DNA of 64,000 nt. It comes from Gammaproteobacteria bacterium (lineage in GTDB: Bacteria > Pseudomonadota > Gammaproteobacteria > Acidiferrobacterales > SZUA-150). The notes below the pieces were generated by a model, which saw only the letters and a program-made list of their open reading frames with translations, had not been told where the DNA came from and searched no databases. Made by a program: the position numbers and the translations under genes. Positions 8,835-17,661 of this stretch are shown piece by piece. The stretch covers positions 62,001 through 126,000 of the forward strand of contig JAOUOD010000006.1 in the NCBI GenBank assembly GCA_029880545.1, given 5' to 3'. Within the stretch, counting starts at the first letter, position 1, and every line of letters begins with the position of its first letter.

Positions 8835-9985
8835 ACTATATCCTCGACCGGCTTGAACGTATTCCAGTGATTACAGCCGGGACACAACCAATGCAGGGTG
8901 CGACCCTTGAAGCCACACTTGTGGCAGACGTACCCGGTCTGGCGCTCGCACAACTGGCCAATTATTGTTTTCAGCAACAACAGATCCTTGCTGTCTTCAT
9001 CATTTTTGAGCAAATTGAGTTCGATGAGTCGGTACAGACCATGCACTGTTGGTCGACGACGCAACCAGTCTACGACAAACTGTTCAGCGACCTTGACGCC
9101 ATCCCGCTCCCGAATAATATCAGCAAATTCCAGCATTACCGGGATATTGTTATAGCGCCCGGCGAGCTCGGAAAAATAGCGGTACAGCCCGCCTTCATCA
9201 CCCAGTTTTCGATAGGCGTCAGCAATTGGCCCTACCGCTTCACCCAGGAATTGCAAGCCCTGGTGCTCGACACGTTTCCATGCCTTGATTGCACTTCTGT
9301 AGTCGGCATTACCTGCATCAATCTGTCCCTGCAACAGGCTGGCCCGAACACTGGCGGGATCCGATGACAGCGCATGCTTGATATGTTTTTGTGCCAGCAA
9401 ATGATTGCTGGCGGCTAACGCATCTTCCGCCAACTCGCAATAGTAATGAGCAATGACATCCGCGTGACTCTTTCCGGACAATCTGTCAAGCCCATGACTG
9501 ACATCTATCGCCTTGTCCCATTCCTTTTCCTTCTGGTAGATATCCAGCAGAAGTCGCAATGCATTTTGTCTGTGGAACGGGTTTTCCCTGAGCTGCAGGA
9601 ACAGGTTTTCGGCACGATCATACAGTCCTGCCTTCAGGTAGTCCTGTCCAAGCTCCAGCAGTGCCTGGCCTTTCTGATCCTTGCCCAGCGTCGGCCTGGC
9701 AATAAGATTCTGGTGGATCCTGATGGCGCGTTCCACTTCACCACGACGACGAAACAGGTTGCCCAGCGCCATATGGGTTTCGGCAGTTTCAGAATTGACT
9801 TCAAGAACCCTGACAAATACCTCAATAGCCTTGTCAGGCTGCTCATTAAGCAGAAAATTCAAGCCCTGAAAATAGGCAGAAGGCAATTCAACAGATGAAT
9901 TCTTGCGCTCCCGGCGGGCAATCCACCAACCGGAAAATGCGGCAACGGGCAGCAGCAACCATAACAATTCAGCCTGACCCATCAA
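8831..9985 (-). CDS. lapB: Lipopolysaccharide assembly regulator LapB (YciM)
   Basis: A 384-residue inner-membrane-anchored protein. In E. coli LapB adjusts lipopolysaccharide synthesis by working with FtsH on LpxC. The N-terminus has one membrane segment ([17 protein letters not shown]) followed by RRERKNS, then a long array of TPR helices (for example [24 protein letters not shown]). The protein ends in a rubredoxin-like zinc site, CHKCGF and [10 protein letters not shown], near residue 355. The gene lies 12 bases after lapA and overlaps pyrF by 4 bases, as in the conserved ihfB/lapAB layout. Confidence 0.93.
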   Translation of the reverse strand: MMGQAELLWLLLPVAAFSGWWIARRERKNSSVELPSAYFQGLNFLLNEQPDKAIEVFVRVLEVNSETAETHMALGNLFRRRGEVERAIRIHQNLIARPTLGKDQKGQALLELGQDYLKAGLYDRAENLFLQLRENPFHRQNALRLLLDIYQKEKEWDKAIDVSHGLDRLSGKSHADVIAHYYCELAEDALAASNHLLAQKHIKHALSSDPASVRASLLQGQIDAGNADYRSAIKAWKRVEHQGLQFLGEAVGPIADAYRKLGDEGGLYRYFSELAGRYNNIPVMLEFADIIRERDGVKVAEQFVVDWLRRRPTVHGLYRLIELNLLKNDEDSKDLLLLKTIIGQLCERQTGYVCHKCGFKGRTLHWLCPGCNHWNTFKPVEDIV

Positions 9986-9997
9986 TAAATGCCTCGA

Positions 9998-10294
9998 TTA
10001 CAGTGCATCGCGAATTGGCAAGGATCGTAATGCCGCGAGTTCCTGTTCGGCAGCCTGGACATCGCGCCGAGCCTTAGACAGGTTGCGTTGCAATGACAGG
10101 ATACTCTTCAGGCTGGCCAGGTATCCGGCAATCACGCCAATGATCATCGAAATCAGGATCAACAATGATAGTGCGGCCTCCCACCTGAAACCGAAATAGT
10201 ACTCAAGTGTAACTGGCTGGGAATTGTGCAACGTAAATGTTATGCCAACCATCAGCACGATAACGCTTGTAAGAATATAGAAAAACCTTTGCAT
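9998..10294 (-). CDS. lapA: Lipopolysaccharide assembly protein LapA (DUF1049)
   Basis: A 98-residue protein with two membrane segments (about residues 5-23 and 42-62). Between them is the family motif TFTLHNSQPVTLEYYFG, and a coiled-coil tail (SLQRNLSKARRDVQAAEQELAAL) follows. It works with LapB in envelope homeostasis. It precedes lapB by 12 bases on the same strand, and upstream of it lies the ihfB terminator. Confidence 0.9.
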   Translation of the reverse strand: MQRFFYILTSVIVLMVGITFTLHNSQPVTLEYYFGFRWEAALSLLILISMIIGVIAGYLASLKSILSLQRNLSKARRDVQAAEQELAALRSLPIRDAL

Positions 10295-10333
10295 TCGCTT
10301 GTGTCCCGTATCCCAAATCAGAATGTTTCAGAC

Positions 10334-10361
10334 AAAAAAAACGGCATCATTATGATGCCGT
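10334..10361 (-). terminator. Intrinsic terminator after ihfB
   Basis: A 9-bp perfect stem (ACGGCATCA/TGATGCCGT) with a 3-base loop, followed on the minus strand by a run of at least seven T. It lies 20 bases downstream of the ihfB stop and separates the rpsA-ihfB transcript from lapA. Confidence 0.9.
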
Positions 10362-10380
10362 CTTAATTAGCCTTGTCAAT

Positions 10381-10665
10381 TCAGGCACCGCCGTTTACCC
10401 GATCACGCAATTCCTTGCCAGGCTTGAAGTGCGGTACATACTTGTCAGGAACATGCACCGCCGTGCCGGTCTTTGGATTGCGCCCTACTCTCGGCGGGCG
10501 GTAATGCAGCGAAAAACTGCCAAAACCGCGCACCTCGATTCGTTCCCCGGTGGCAAGGGCCGACGACATCTGCTCCAGCAACTCCTTGACCGCGAGTTCA
10601 ACATCGCGATGTTCGAGTTGCGGCTGTCTTGCCGCCAACATTTCAATGAGTTCTGATTTTGTCAT
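10381..10665 (-). CDS. ihfB: Integration host factor subunit beta
   Basis: A 94-residue DNA-bending HU/IHF-family protein ([15 protein letters not shown], then [26 protein letters not shown], the family signature in the beta arm). The chosen start is ATG 10665, preceded by AGGATGGGG. A longer frame reaches 10695, but its ten extra residues ([10 protein letters not shown]) do not belong to the family. IHF is a heterodimer used in recombination, phage integration and transcription. It follows rpsA on the same strand, as in E. coli, and ends at a strong terminator. Confidence 0.95.
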   Translation of the reverse strand: MTKSELIEMLAARQPQLEHRDVELAVKELLEQMSSALATGERIEVRGFGSFSLHYRPPRVGRNPKTGTAVHVPDKYVPHFKPGKELRDRVNGGA

Positions 10666-10712
10666 ATCCCCATCCTGTTTTTCTGTTTCTGACAACCAAT
10701 CAGGGCCCTTAA

Positions 10713-10726
10713 TTAACCCGGGTTAA
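10713..10726. promoter_or_regulatory. 14-bp perfect palindrome between rpsA and ihfB
   Basis: TTAACCCGGGTTAA reads identically on both strands and sits 12 bases after the rpsA stop and about 48 bases before the ihfB start. A GGGCCC palindrome is 4 bases away. It could be a protein-binding site or an RNA processing hairpin regulating ihfB separately from rpsA. The factor is unknown. Confidence 0.4.
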
Positions 10727-10738
10727 ACGGACTAGCAA

Positions 10739-12418
10739 TTAGTCTTCCGACTGACCACCCAGCTGCTCTTTCAGCTTGTCACCCAGCGTTACGCCGGTGC
10801 GAGCCGGCTTGCCACTGTACTGCTGAACCACTTCGCTTTCCTCGGCAAGATCCTTGGCCTTGATGGACAGGGAAATCTTGCGATTCTTGCGATCAATAGT
10901 GGTGATCTTGGCTTCAACTTCGTCACCTTCGTTCAGCATGGCGCGCGCATCTTCAACGCGATCCATGGACAGCTCGGACGCTCTCAGGTAGCCGTCCACT
11001 TCTTCTGACAACCTGATTACCGCGCCCTTGGCTTCTACAGATTCAACGGTACCGGTAACAATGCTGCCCTTGCCATGCTCGGCAACAAAGCTTGAAAACG
11101 GATCGCCTTCGATCTGCTTGACGCCCAGGGAAATACGTTCACGCTCGGCATCAACCGCCAGCACAACGGCTTCAATTTCGTCACCCTTCTTGAAATCGCG
11201 CACAGCTTCTTCGCCAGGACGGCTCCAGGACAGGTCACTCAGGTGAATCAGACCGTCAATTCCGCCATCCAGGCCCACGAAGATACCGAAGTCGGTAATG
11301 GACTTGATGGAACCCTTAACCGTGTCACCCTTGTTGTGGTTAACAGCAAAGTCTTCCCACGGATTGGACTTGCACTGCTTCATGCCCAGTGAAATGCGGC
11401 GGCGCTCCGGATCGATATCCAGGATCATGACTTCCACTTCATCGCCAACCTGGACTACCTTGCTCGGATGGATGTTCTTGTTGGTCCAGTCCATTTCGGA
11501 TACATGCACCAGGCCTTCAATACCTTCTTCGATTTCAACAAATGAACCGTAGTCAGTGATATTGGTCACCTTGCCAAACAGGCGTGAACTTTCCGGGTAG
11601 CGGCGGGAAATATCTTCCCACGGATCGGAACCCAGCTGCTTCAGACCCAATGAAACGCGGTTACGATCACGGTCATAACGCAGAACCTTGGCTTCGATTT
11701 CGTCACCAATGTTCAGCAATTCTGAGGGATGCTTGACGCGCTTCCACGCCAGGTCGGTAATATGCAGCAGGCCATCAATGCCACCGAGGTCAACAAACGC
11801 ACCGTAATCGGTAAGATTCTTGACCACGCCCTTGACGGTCTGGCCTTCTTCAAGATTGGACAGCAGTTCTTCGCGATCTGCGGACATTTCGGATTCAACC
11901 ACGGCACGGCGTGAAACCACGACGTTGTTGCGGCGGCGATCGATCTTGATAACCTTGAATTCCAGTTCCTTGCCTTCAAGGTAACTGGGGTCACGAATAG
12001 GACGAACATCAACCAGCGAGCCCGGCAGGAACGCGCGGACATTGTCGATGGTAACGGTGAAACCGCCCTTGACCTTGCCGGTCATAACGCCGGTAACAAT
12101 AGCCTCGGCTTCGAAAGCCTTCTCCAGGACACCCCAGGTCTTTTCACGAACCGCTTTTTCGCGAGACAGGCGCGTGGAACCGAAACCATCTTCAAGTTGA
12201 TCGACGACGACTTCAACCTGGTCACCAACACTGACACTCAATTCACCGTTGGCGCCCTTGAATTCATAGGCAGGAATAACACCCTCTGATTTAAGCCCGG
12301 CAAATACCGTAACGTAATCGTCATTGACATCGATAACCTCACCAACAATCAGTTGGCCCGGTTTCATGTCGGAGGATTTCAGGCTTTCTTCAAAGAGTTC
12401 AGCAAAACTTTCGCTCAT
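10739..12418 (-). CDS. rpsA: 30S ribosomal protein S1
   Basis: A 559-residue protein with six S1 RNA-binding repeats. The first two are more diverged and bind the ribosome, and the later ones carry patterns such as [19 protein letters not shown] and [23 protein letters not shown]. The start is placed at ATG 12418 ([14 protein letters not shown]), which matches the S1 N-terminus. A longer frame to 12457 adds 13 non-family residues. The start has only a weak Shine-Dalgarno, as is known for rpsA, whose translation is self-regulated. Neighbours cmk upstream and ihfB downstream give the classic order. Confidence 0.97.
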   Translation of the reverse strand: MSESFAELFEESLKSSDMKPGQLIVGEVIDVNDDYVTVFAGLKSEGVIPAYEFKGANGELSVSVGDQVEVVVDQLEDGFGSTRLSREKAVREKTWGVLEKAFEAEAIVTGVMTGKVKGGFTVTIDNVRAFLPGSLVDVRPIRDPSYLEGKELEFKVIKIDRRRNNVVVSRRAVVESEMSADREELLSNLEEGQTVKGVVKNLTDYGAFVDLGGIDGLLHITDLAWKRVKHPSELLNIGDEIEAKVLRYDRDRNRVSLGLKQLGSDPWEDISRRYPESSRLFGKVTNITDYGSFVEIEEGIEGLVHVSEMDWTNKNIHPSKVVQVGDEVEVMILDIDPERRRISLGMKQCKSNPWEDFAVNHNKGDTVKGSIKSITDFGIFVGLDGGIDGLIHLSDLSWSRPGEEAVRDFKKGDEIEAVVLAVDAERERISLGVKQIEGDPFSSFVAEHGKGSIVTGTVESVEAKGAVIRLSEEVDGYLRASELSMDRVEDARAMLNEGDEVEAKITTIDRKNRKISLSIKAKDLAEESEVVQQYSGKPARTGVTLGDKLKEQLGGQSED

Positions 12419-12503
12419 GGATTTGTACTCTGCGACCACTTGCCGGACTGGCTGCACAGGGTCGACTTGTTACAGTGCCCGATCATACCGTCGGGATTCG
12501 GTT

Positions 12504-12522
12504 GGCCCTGTATTCCAGGGCC
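12504..12522 (-). promoter_or_regulatory. Hairpin in the cmk-rpsA spacer / rpsA leader
   Basis: A 7-bp stem (GGCCCTG/CAGGGCC) with a 5-base loop sits 86 bases before the rpsA start. No T-run follows on either side, so it is not an intrinsic terminator. In E. coli structured RNA ahead of rpsA mediates S1 autoregulation, and a similar role here is a guess. Confidence 0.35.
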
Positions 12523-12533
12523 GGTGACCGGGA

Positions 12534-13208
12534 TCAGAAAGACTGCTGCGCAATTTCGCGAACCTTGGCCATCACCTCTTCTATGGTGAGTGACCCGGTG
12601 TCGATCACATGTGCATCGTCTGCCGGTCGCATGGGTGAGACTGGTCGGTTGGCATCGCGCTCGTCCCGCGCCCGAATCTCATCCACAAGGCGCGGAAGAT
12701 TAACATCGAAACCCTTTTCCTTCAACTGCTTATAGCGCCTCTGACCCCGAATTTCGGCACTGGCAACGAGAAAAATCTTGGCCTGGGCATCAGGAAAAAT
12801 GCGGCTACCCATGTCCCGGCCATCGGCCACAAGACCGGGGAATTGGCGGAATGCCCGCTGTTTGGCCAGCAATGCTTCGCGAACGGCCGGCAAGGCGGCT
12901 ATTTTGGACGCGGCCGCCCCGGATTCTTCAGTTCGCAAGGCATCTCCGACGACACTGCCGTCAATCTCAACTTCGGTCAGGCTATCGGCTCCGGGCCGGA
13001 ATATAATATTGACATCACCAGCCAATTGGGCCAACCGGGATTCATCGCCGTCCAGCAATCCCCTTCCGGCAGCAGCCCAACCCACGGCCCGGTACAGTGC
13101 ACCGCTATCCAGCATATGCCAACCCAGCTCGGTAGCCAGCTGCTGACTGATGGTGCCCTTGCCTACACCCGACGGGCCGTCAATGGTAATGACCGGAACA
13201 GCACTCAC
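12534..13208 (-). CDS. cmk: Cytidylate kinase
   Basis: A 224-residue CMP/dCMP kinase with P-loop GPSGVGKGTIS (residues 11-21), MLDSGALYRAVGW, and the nucleotide-binding VADGRDMGSRIFPDA and RDERDANRPVSPM segments. It phosphorylates CMP and dCMP to diphosphates. Its ATG overlaps the aroA stop by 4 bases, so it ends the serC-to-cmk run of minus-strand genes ahead of rpsA. Confidence 0.95.
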   Translation of the reverse strand: MSAVPVITIDGPSGVGKGTISQQLATELGWHMLDSGALYRAVGWAAAGRGLLDGDESRLAQLAGDVNIIFRPGADSLTEVEIDGSVVGDALRTEESGAAASKIAALPAVREALLAKQRAFRQFPGLVADGRDMGSRIFPDAQAKIFLVASAEIRGQRRYKQLKEKGFDVNLPRLVDEIRARDERDANRPVSPMRPADDAHVIDTGSLTIEEVMAKVREIAQQSF

Positions 13209-14533
13209 CCGGCAGTCGCCTCGCGAACCAGGATTTGCAGGCCGGCTTCGCGTGCCAGCTCTGCATAAGTTGGAAATGACGTGGCCACATTGGCGCAGTC
13301 GTGAATAATAATGGGTGAATCCGCGTGCAACGCCGCCATGGAAAACGCCATAGCAATACGGTGATCGTCATGACTGTGCACTTCGCCGCCATGGATTTCG
13401 CCGCCACGAATAACGGCGCCGTCCACCAGTTCTTCCACATCAACACCCAGCACCTTCAGACCCTCGACCATAACTGCAATCCGGTCACACTCCTTGACCC
13501 GCAACTCGTCGGCACCGGTAATCCGGGTTTCGCCCCGGGCGCAGGCCGCGGCCACAAACAGCATGGGAAACTCGTCAATCGCCAAGGGCACCTGGTCCTC
13601 GGGCACGGTAATGCCTGTCAGTCGGCCACCACGCACACGAATATCCGCCACCGGCTCACCGCCGACAGTGCGCTCGTTCCGGAGTTCAAGATCCGCGCCC
13701 ATAAGCTTCAATATATTAAGTACACCGATCCGGGTCGGATTGATACCGACATGCTGCAGCAGCAGGTCAGACCCCGGGGTCATGGCGGCACCCACCAGGA
13801 AAAACGTTGCCGATGAAATATCGGCTGGCACATCAATCTTGCAACCGCGCAGACTGCCACCGGCTTGCAGGCTCATGCTACTGCCTGTCGTTTTTACCGG
13901 GTAGCCAAAGCCGTTGAGCATGCGCTCGGTATGATCGCGCGTCGGTGCCGGTTCAGTTACCGAGGTCTCGCCCTCGGCATACATGCCGGCCAGCAACAGG
14001 CAGGATTTGACCTGGGCACTGGCCATGGGAAGCTGATAACGAATACCCTTTAACTTGCTGCCACCGTGGATTCTGAGTGGTGGCCTGCCGCCTTCATTGG
14101 TAACGATTCTTGCACCCATGAGCGCCAATGGCTCGGTAACGCGCGCCATCGGTCGCTTGCTCAGGGAAACATCACCGATCAGCTCGCTATCGAAATTCTG
14201 CCCGGCCAATACTCCGGACATCAGGCGCATGGCTGTACCCGAATTTCCCATGTCCAGCGCTGCAGTCGGCGCTTTCAGCCCATGCATGCCAACGCCATGT
14301 ATGACCAGTCGACCGTTATCCGGGCCCTGCATTTGCACACCCATGGCGCGAAACGCACCGATAGTGGCCAGCACATCATCACCCTCGAGCAGGCCATCCA
14401 CCTCGGTGACACCTTCCGCCAATGATCCCAGCATGACGGAACGATGCGATATGGACTTGTCACCGGGCACCCGCAGGCTGCCCTGCAACACGCCACCCGG
14501 CTGTACTTCAAAATTAATCAGCTTGCTGCTCAT
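13205..14533 (-). CDS. aroA: 3-phosphoshikimate 1-carboxyvinyltransferase (EPSP synthase), class II type
   Basis: A 442-residue EPSP synthase of the shikimate pathway. The substrate motif VPGDKSISHR (Lys26) and GNSGTAMRLMSG are clear. It also carries marks described for class II (low glyphosate sensitivity) enzymes: SAQVK, RDHTE and NPTR. Class I enzymes such as E. coli AroA differ at these sites. In Pseudomonas this enzyme is fused behind TyrA. Here tyrA and aroA are separate genes that overlap by 4 bases, so the fused state is approached but not reached. The class call is from motifs only. Confidence 0.95.
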   Translation of the reverse strand: MSSKLINFEVQPGGVLQGSLRVPGDKSISHRSVMLGSLAEGVTEVDGLLEGDDVLATIGAFRAMGVQMQGPDNGRLVIHGVGMHGLKAPTAALDMGNSGTAMRLMSGVLAGQNFDSELIGDVSLSKRPMARVTEPLALMGARIVTNEGGRPPLRIHGGSKLKGIRYQLPMASAQVKSCLLLAGMYAEGETSVTEPAPTRDHTERMLNGFGYPVKTTGSSMSLQAGGSLRGCKIDVPADISSATFFLVGAAMTPGSDLLLQHVGINPTRIGVLNILKLMGADLELRNERTVGGEPVADIRVRGGRLTGITVPEDQVPLAIDEFPMLFVAAACARGETRITGADELRVKECDRIAVMVEGLKVLGVDVEELVDGAVIRGGEIHGGEVHSHDDHRIAMAFSMAALHADSPIIIHDCANVATSFPTYAELAREAGLQILVREATAG

Positions 14534-15414
14534 GTTTCTTTCTTGCGATTCAAAAAGTATTCATCGCGCGCATGCTTGGCGCGATGGAAGGTGTCACGCA
14601 ATGCATCGCCATCACGCGACTGTATCATCTGGATAATATCATCCAGGTTATCACGATAATCGGTCAGCACCCTGGTGAGCGCGTGACGATTATGGAGACT
14701 GATATCACGCCACATATCCGGTGAACTGGACGCAATACGGGTAAAGTCCCGGAAACCACCGGCAGCAAATCGGAATATCTCCCGATGATTGTCCTGCCTG
14801 ACCAGCAAGTCCACCAGCGCGTAGGCCAGTACATGCGGCGCATGACTGCAGGCGGCCATGACCTCGTCGTGATCCGCCGCATCCATGGTTTCGACACGAG
14901 CGCCTGTCACCTCCCACATGGTTTCAATACGGGCGACAGCAACCGGGTCGGTTTCTTCAACCGGGGTCAGAATAACATTGTGATTGTCAAACAACTCTGC
15001 AAATGATGCCTCAATACCGGAATGCTCGGTACCGGCAATGGGGTGCCCGGGAACAAAACAGGAAAAAGCGTTGCCAAGCCTCGCGCGCGCGCACTGAATT
15101 ATATCCTGCTTGACCGAGCCCACATCGGTAATCACCATGTCTTCATGAATGACCGGCAACAATTCCGCGAATACCTGCTCGATAACGCCCACCGGTGTGG
15201 CCACTACAACAACATCAGCATCTTCTGCTGCTTCAGCAATACTTATACAGCCACGATCAATGACGCCCAGGTCAACGGCCTTCTGGATATTTCCCGGGTG
15301 CCGGCTGTAGCCGACAACCTCGTCAACCGCGTCCGCTTCGCGTAAGGCGCGGGCGAGTGAACCGCCAATCAGCCCTGTTCCGATAATCGCCAGACGTTCA
15401 ATTGTTGCGGTCAT
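14530..15414 (-). CDS. tyrA: Prephenate/arogenate dehydrogenase
   Basis: A 294-residue NAD(P)-dependent dehydrogenase of tyrosine synthesis. The Rossmann motif IIGTGLIGGSLARALRE is at residues 10-26. The catalytic and substrate region has ITDVGSVKQDI, FVPGHPIAGTEHSG and MAACSHAPHVLAYAL. It lacks the chorismate mutase domain of E. coli TyrA and any C-terminal ACT domain, so it is the short single-domain form. It lies between hisC (16-base gap) and aroA (4-base overlap). Cofactor and prephenate versus arogenate preference cannot be read from the sequence. Confidence 0.93.
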   Translation of the reverse strand: MTATIERLAIIGTGLIGGSLARALREADAVDEVVGYSRHPGNIQKAVDLGVIDRGCISIAEAAEDADVVVVATPVGVIEQVFAELLPVIHEDMVITDVGSVKQDIIQCARARLGNAFSCFVPGHPIAGTEHSGIEASFAELFDNHNVILTPVEETDPVAVARIETMWEVTGARVETMDAADHDEVMAACSHAPHVLAYALVDLLVRQDNHREIFRFAAGGFRDFTRIASSSPDMWRDISLHNRHALTRVLTDYRDNLDDIIQMIQSRDGDALRDTFHRAKHARDEYFLNRKKET

Positions 15415-15430
15415 GGTTACAGTTTTCCGG

Positions 15431-16531
15431 TTAGCTCAACACGGTTTCCAGCGCGGCAAGAAAACGCTGGTTTTCTTCCTGTGTGCCAACAGTGACGCGC
15501 AAATGATTGGGCATTTCATAATTGGCAACAGGACGGACAATCACGCCTTGCTGCAACAGCGCCTTGAATACCGGTGCCGCTTCCCGGGCAACATCCACGC
15601 AGACAAAATTTCCGACTGATTCAATATAATCCAGCCCAAGCTTCCGAAAGCCCTCGACAAGCTGTTGCATACCAGCCTTATTGATCGCTACTGATTGTTC
15701 CAGGTACGCATTATCTGCAAGCGCAGCTTCGGCTGCAGCCAGTGCCAGGGCATTGACATTAAAAGGTTGGCGTACACGGTTTAACAAATCCGCCACCTCA
15801 ACACTGGACAAGGCATAACCCACACGCAAGGCCGCAAGCCCATAGGCCTTTGAGAATGTTCGCGTGACCACCAGGTTGGGATAATCCGCCAGCCACGCAA
15901 TACTGTCGGGATAGCCGGGTTCGTCAACGTATTCCGCGTAAGCCTCGTCAAGCACAACAACCACATGATCAGGTACCGCATCCAGGAATGCGCTCAGTTC
16001 CGTTTCGTTCAGCCAGGTACCGGTCGGATTATTGGGATTGGCGATAAACACCAGGCGCGTCGTGTCAGTGATGGATGCCAATAGCGCATCCAGGTCATAA
16101 CCCCAGTGCCGCGCCGGCACAACTACAGGATTGGCACCTACCGCCATGGCGGCAATAGGATAAACAGCAAACGCATGCCGGGAAAAAACCACGTCCAGAC
16201 CGGGGCCGGCGAACACTCGCGCCAGCAACTCAAGCACGTCATTGGATCCGTTACCCAAGGTAATGCGGTTTTGATCAACATTGTAGCGCCGGGCCAGCAC
16301 TTGCTTCAGTCGAAACCCATTGCCATCCGGGTAACGGGAACTTTCAGGCAAGGCGGCCTGCATGGCGCTCACCGCCTTGGGTCCGGGACCCAGAGGATTT
16401 TCATTGGATGCCAGCTTGATGATATTGGTAATACCCAGTTCACGCTCAAGCTCATCTACCGGTTTCCCGGGCTGGTAAGCCTGCAAATCACAAATACCTG
16501 GTTGAGCCAACGAAAAAGGATCGAATGCCAT
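15431..16531 (-). CDS. hisC: Histidinol-phosphate aminotransferase
   Basis: A 366-residue PLP-dependent class II aminotransferase. The start at ATG 16531 (MAFDPFSLAQPGI) lies two bases after the pheA stop. A longer in-frame extension to 16666 overlaps pheA and is rejected. Motifs: ASNENPLGPGPKA, LGNGSNDVLELL, FIANPNNPTGTW, and TFSKAYGLAALRVGYAL with the PLP-binding Lys. The place among aromatic genes, like hisC2 of Pseudomonas, suggests it may also transaminate aromatic amino-acid precursors. Histidinol-phosphate activity is the family assignment. Confidence 0.9.
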   Translation of the reverse strand: MAFDPFSLAQPGICDLQAYQPGKPVDELERELGITNIIKLASNENPLGPGPKAVSAMQAALPESSRYPDGNGFRLKQVLARRYNVDQNRITLGNGSNDVLELLARVFAGPGLDVVFSRHAFAVYPIAAMAVGANPVVVPARHWGYDLDALLASITDTTRLVFIANPNNPTGTWLNETELSAFLDAVPDHVVVVLDEAYAEYVDEPGYPDSIAWLADYPNLVVTRTFSKAYGLAALRVGYALSSVEVADLLNRVRQPFNVNALALAAAEAALADNAYLEQSVAINKAGMQQLVEGFRKLGLDYIESVGNFVCVDVAREAAPVFKALLQQGVIVRPVANYEMPNHLRVTVGTQEENQRFLAALETVLS

Positions 16532-16533
16532 GA

Positions 16534-17616
16534 TTACAATACTGCCTTGGGATAGGAGCCCAGCAACTTCAGGAATGCAGCCTGCTCTTCCAGGTCGGCA
16601 AGGGCCGCGGCAATCTTCGGATTCCTGTGATGGCCCTCGATATCCAGGAAGAACACGTACTCCCACATGCCCTTGCGCGACGGACGCGATTCAATGCGCG
16701 TCATGCTGATCTTGTGCCTGGACAATGGCATCAACAGATCCGCGAGGCCACCGGGACGATTCTTGCACGATACCAGCAGGCTGGTTTTGTCATCGCCGCT
16801 TGGTTCGGTTTCCTGCTTGCCGATTATCAGGAACCGGGTGGTATTGTCCGGTTCATCCTCAATGTTGGCGACAAGAATGTTGAGTTTGTAAAGTTGCGCT
16901 GCTGATTCACTTGCTATAGCCGCTACTTCCGGATCACTGCTGGCGATCATTGCCGCTTCGGCGTTGGTGCCGGCGGCGACGCGCTCGATACCGGGGAGGT
17001 TGGCATCCAGCCATTCACGACACTGTGCCAGTGACTGGCGATGCGAGACCACGCGCTTGATGGCGGAGAGTTCTGTGCTCTTGCTCAGAAACTGGTGATG
17101 AATGCGCAATTCGACTTCACCGCAAATATAAAGCGATGAACCCATGAAGCTGTCCAGCGTGTGACTGACTACGCCTTCCGTGGAATTCTCAATAGGTACT
17201 ACACCGAAAGGAGTGGTGCCCGCCTCAACCTCGCGAAAGACTTCATCGATGGCATTGAGCGGCAGGGTTCGGACTGAATGACCAAAATGTTTGAGCGCCG
17301 CTTCCTGTGTATAGGTGCCCTCCGGCCCCAGGAACGCGATGAGCTGTCTGGATTCCAGCGCCAGGCACGCGGACATAATCTCTCGAAACAACCGGGCCAT
17401 TTCTTCATCGGCTAGCGGACCATTATTGTTCTTGAGTATGCGCCTGAGCACCTGGGCTTCGCGCTCCGGCCGATAATAGGCGCTGCTGCCGCTTTCCTGT
17501 TTGACCAGCGCCACTTCCTGGGCACAGGCGGCACGTTCACTGATCAGCTCAAGGATTTTTTCATCCAGACCGTCAATGCGTTCACGTAATTGCTTGAGTC
17601 GATCATCCATGCTCAC
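16534..17616 (-). CDS. pheA: Bifunctional chorismate mutase / prephenate dehydratase
   Basis: A 360-residue P-protein for phenylalanine synthesis. Residues 1 to about 90 form an AroQ chorismate mutase helix bundle (RLKQLRERIDGLDEKILELISERAACA). Then comes the dehydratase domain with FLGPEGTYTQEAALKHFG, GVVPIENSTEGVV and NTTRFLIIG, and a C-terminal ACT domain with SLLVSCKNRPGGLADLL and MTRIESRPSRKGMWEYVFF. The ESRP motif is the usual phenylalanine feedback site, so product inhibition is likely. hisC begins two bases after its stop. Confidence 0.95.
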   Translation of the reverse strand: MSMDDRLKQLRERIDGLDEKILELISERAACAQEVALVKQESGSSAYYRPEREAQVLRRILKNNNGPLADEEMARLFREIMSACLALESRQLIAFLGPEGTYTQEAALKHFGHSVRTLPLNAIDEVFREVEAGTTPFGVVPIENSTEGVVSHTLDSFMGSSLYICGEVELRIHHQFLSKSTELSAIKRVVSHRQSLAQCREWLDANLPGIERVAAGTNAEAAMIASSDPEVAAIASESAAQLYKLNILVANIEDEPDNTTRFLIIGKQETEPSGDDKTSLLVSCKNRPGGLADLLMPLSRHKISMTRIESRPSRKGMWEYVFFLDIEGHHRNPKIAAALADLEEQAAFLKLLGSYPKAVL

Positions 17617-17661
17617 AGGCTCACCCGTTCACCCTGTTATGATCTCGTTAGCTGTTGCCAA

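Noticed and set aside
10690-10712. IHF consensus site near AATCAGGGCC upstream of ihfB
   Set aside because: The first half fits but the TTR part is displaced by one base, so the match is not convincing.
15431-16666. N-terminally extended HisC
   Set aside because: The first 45 residues come from the end of pheA in another frame; the ATG at 16531 follows the pheA stop and matches the family start.
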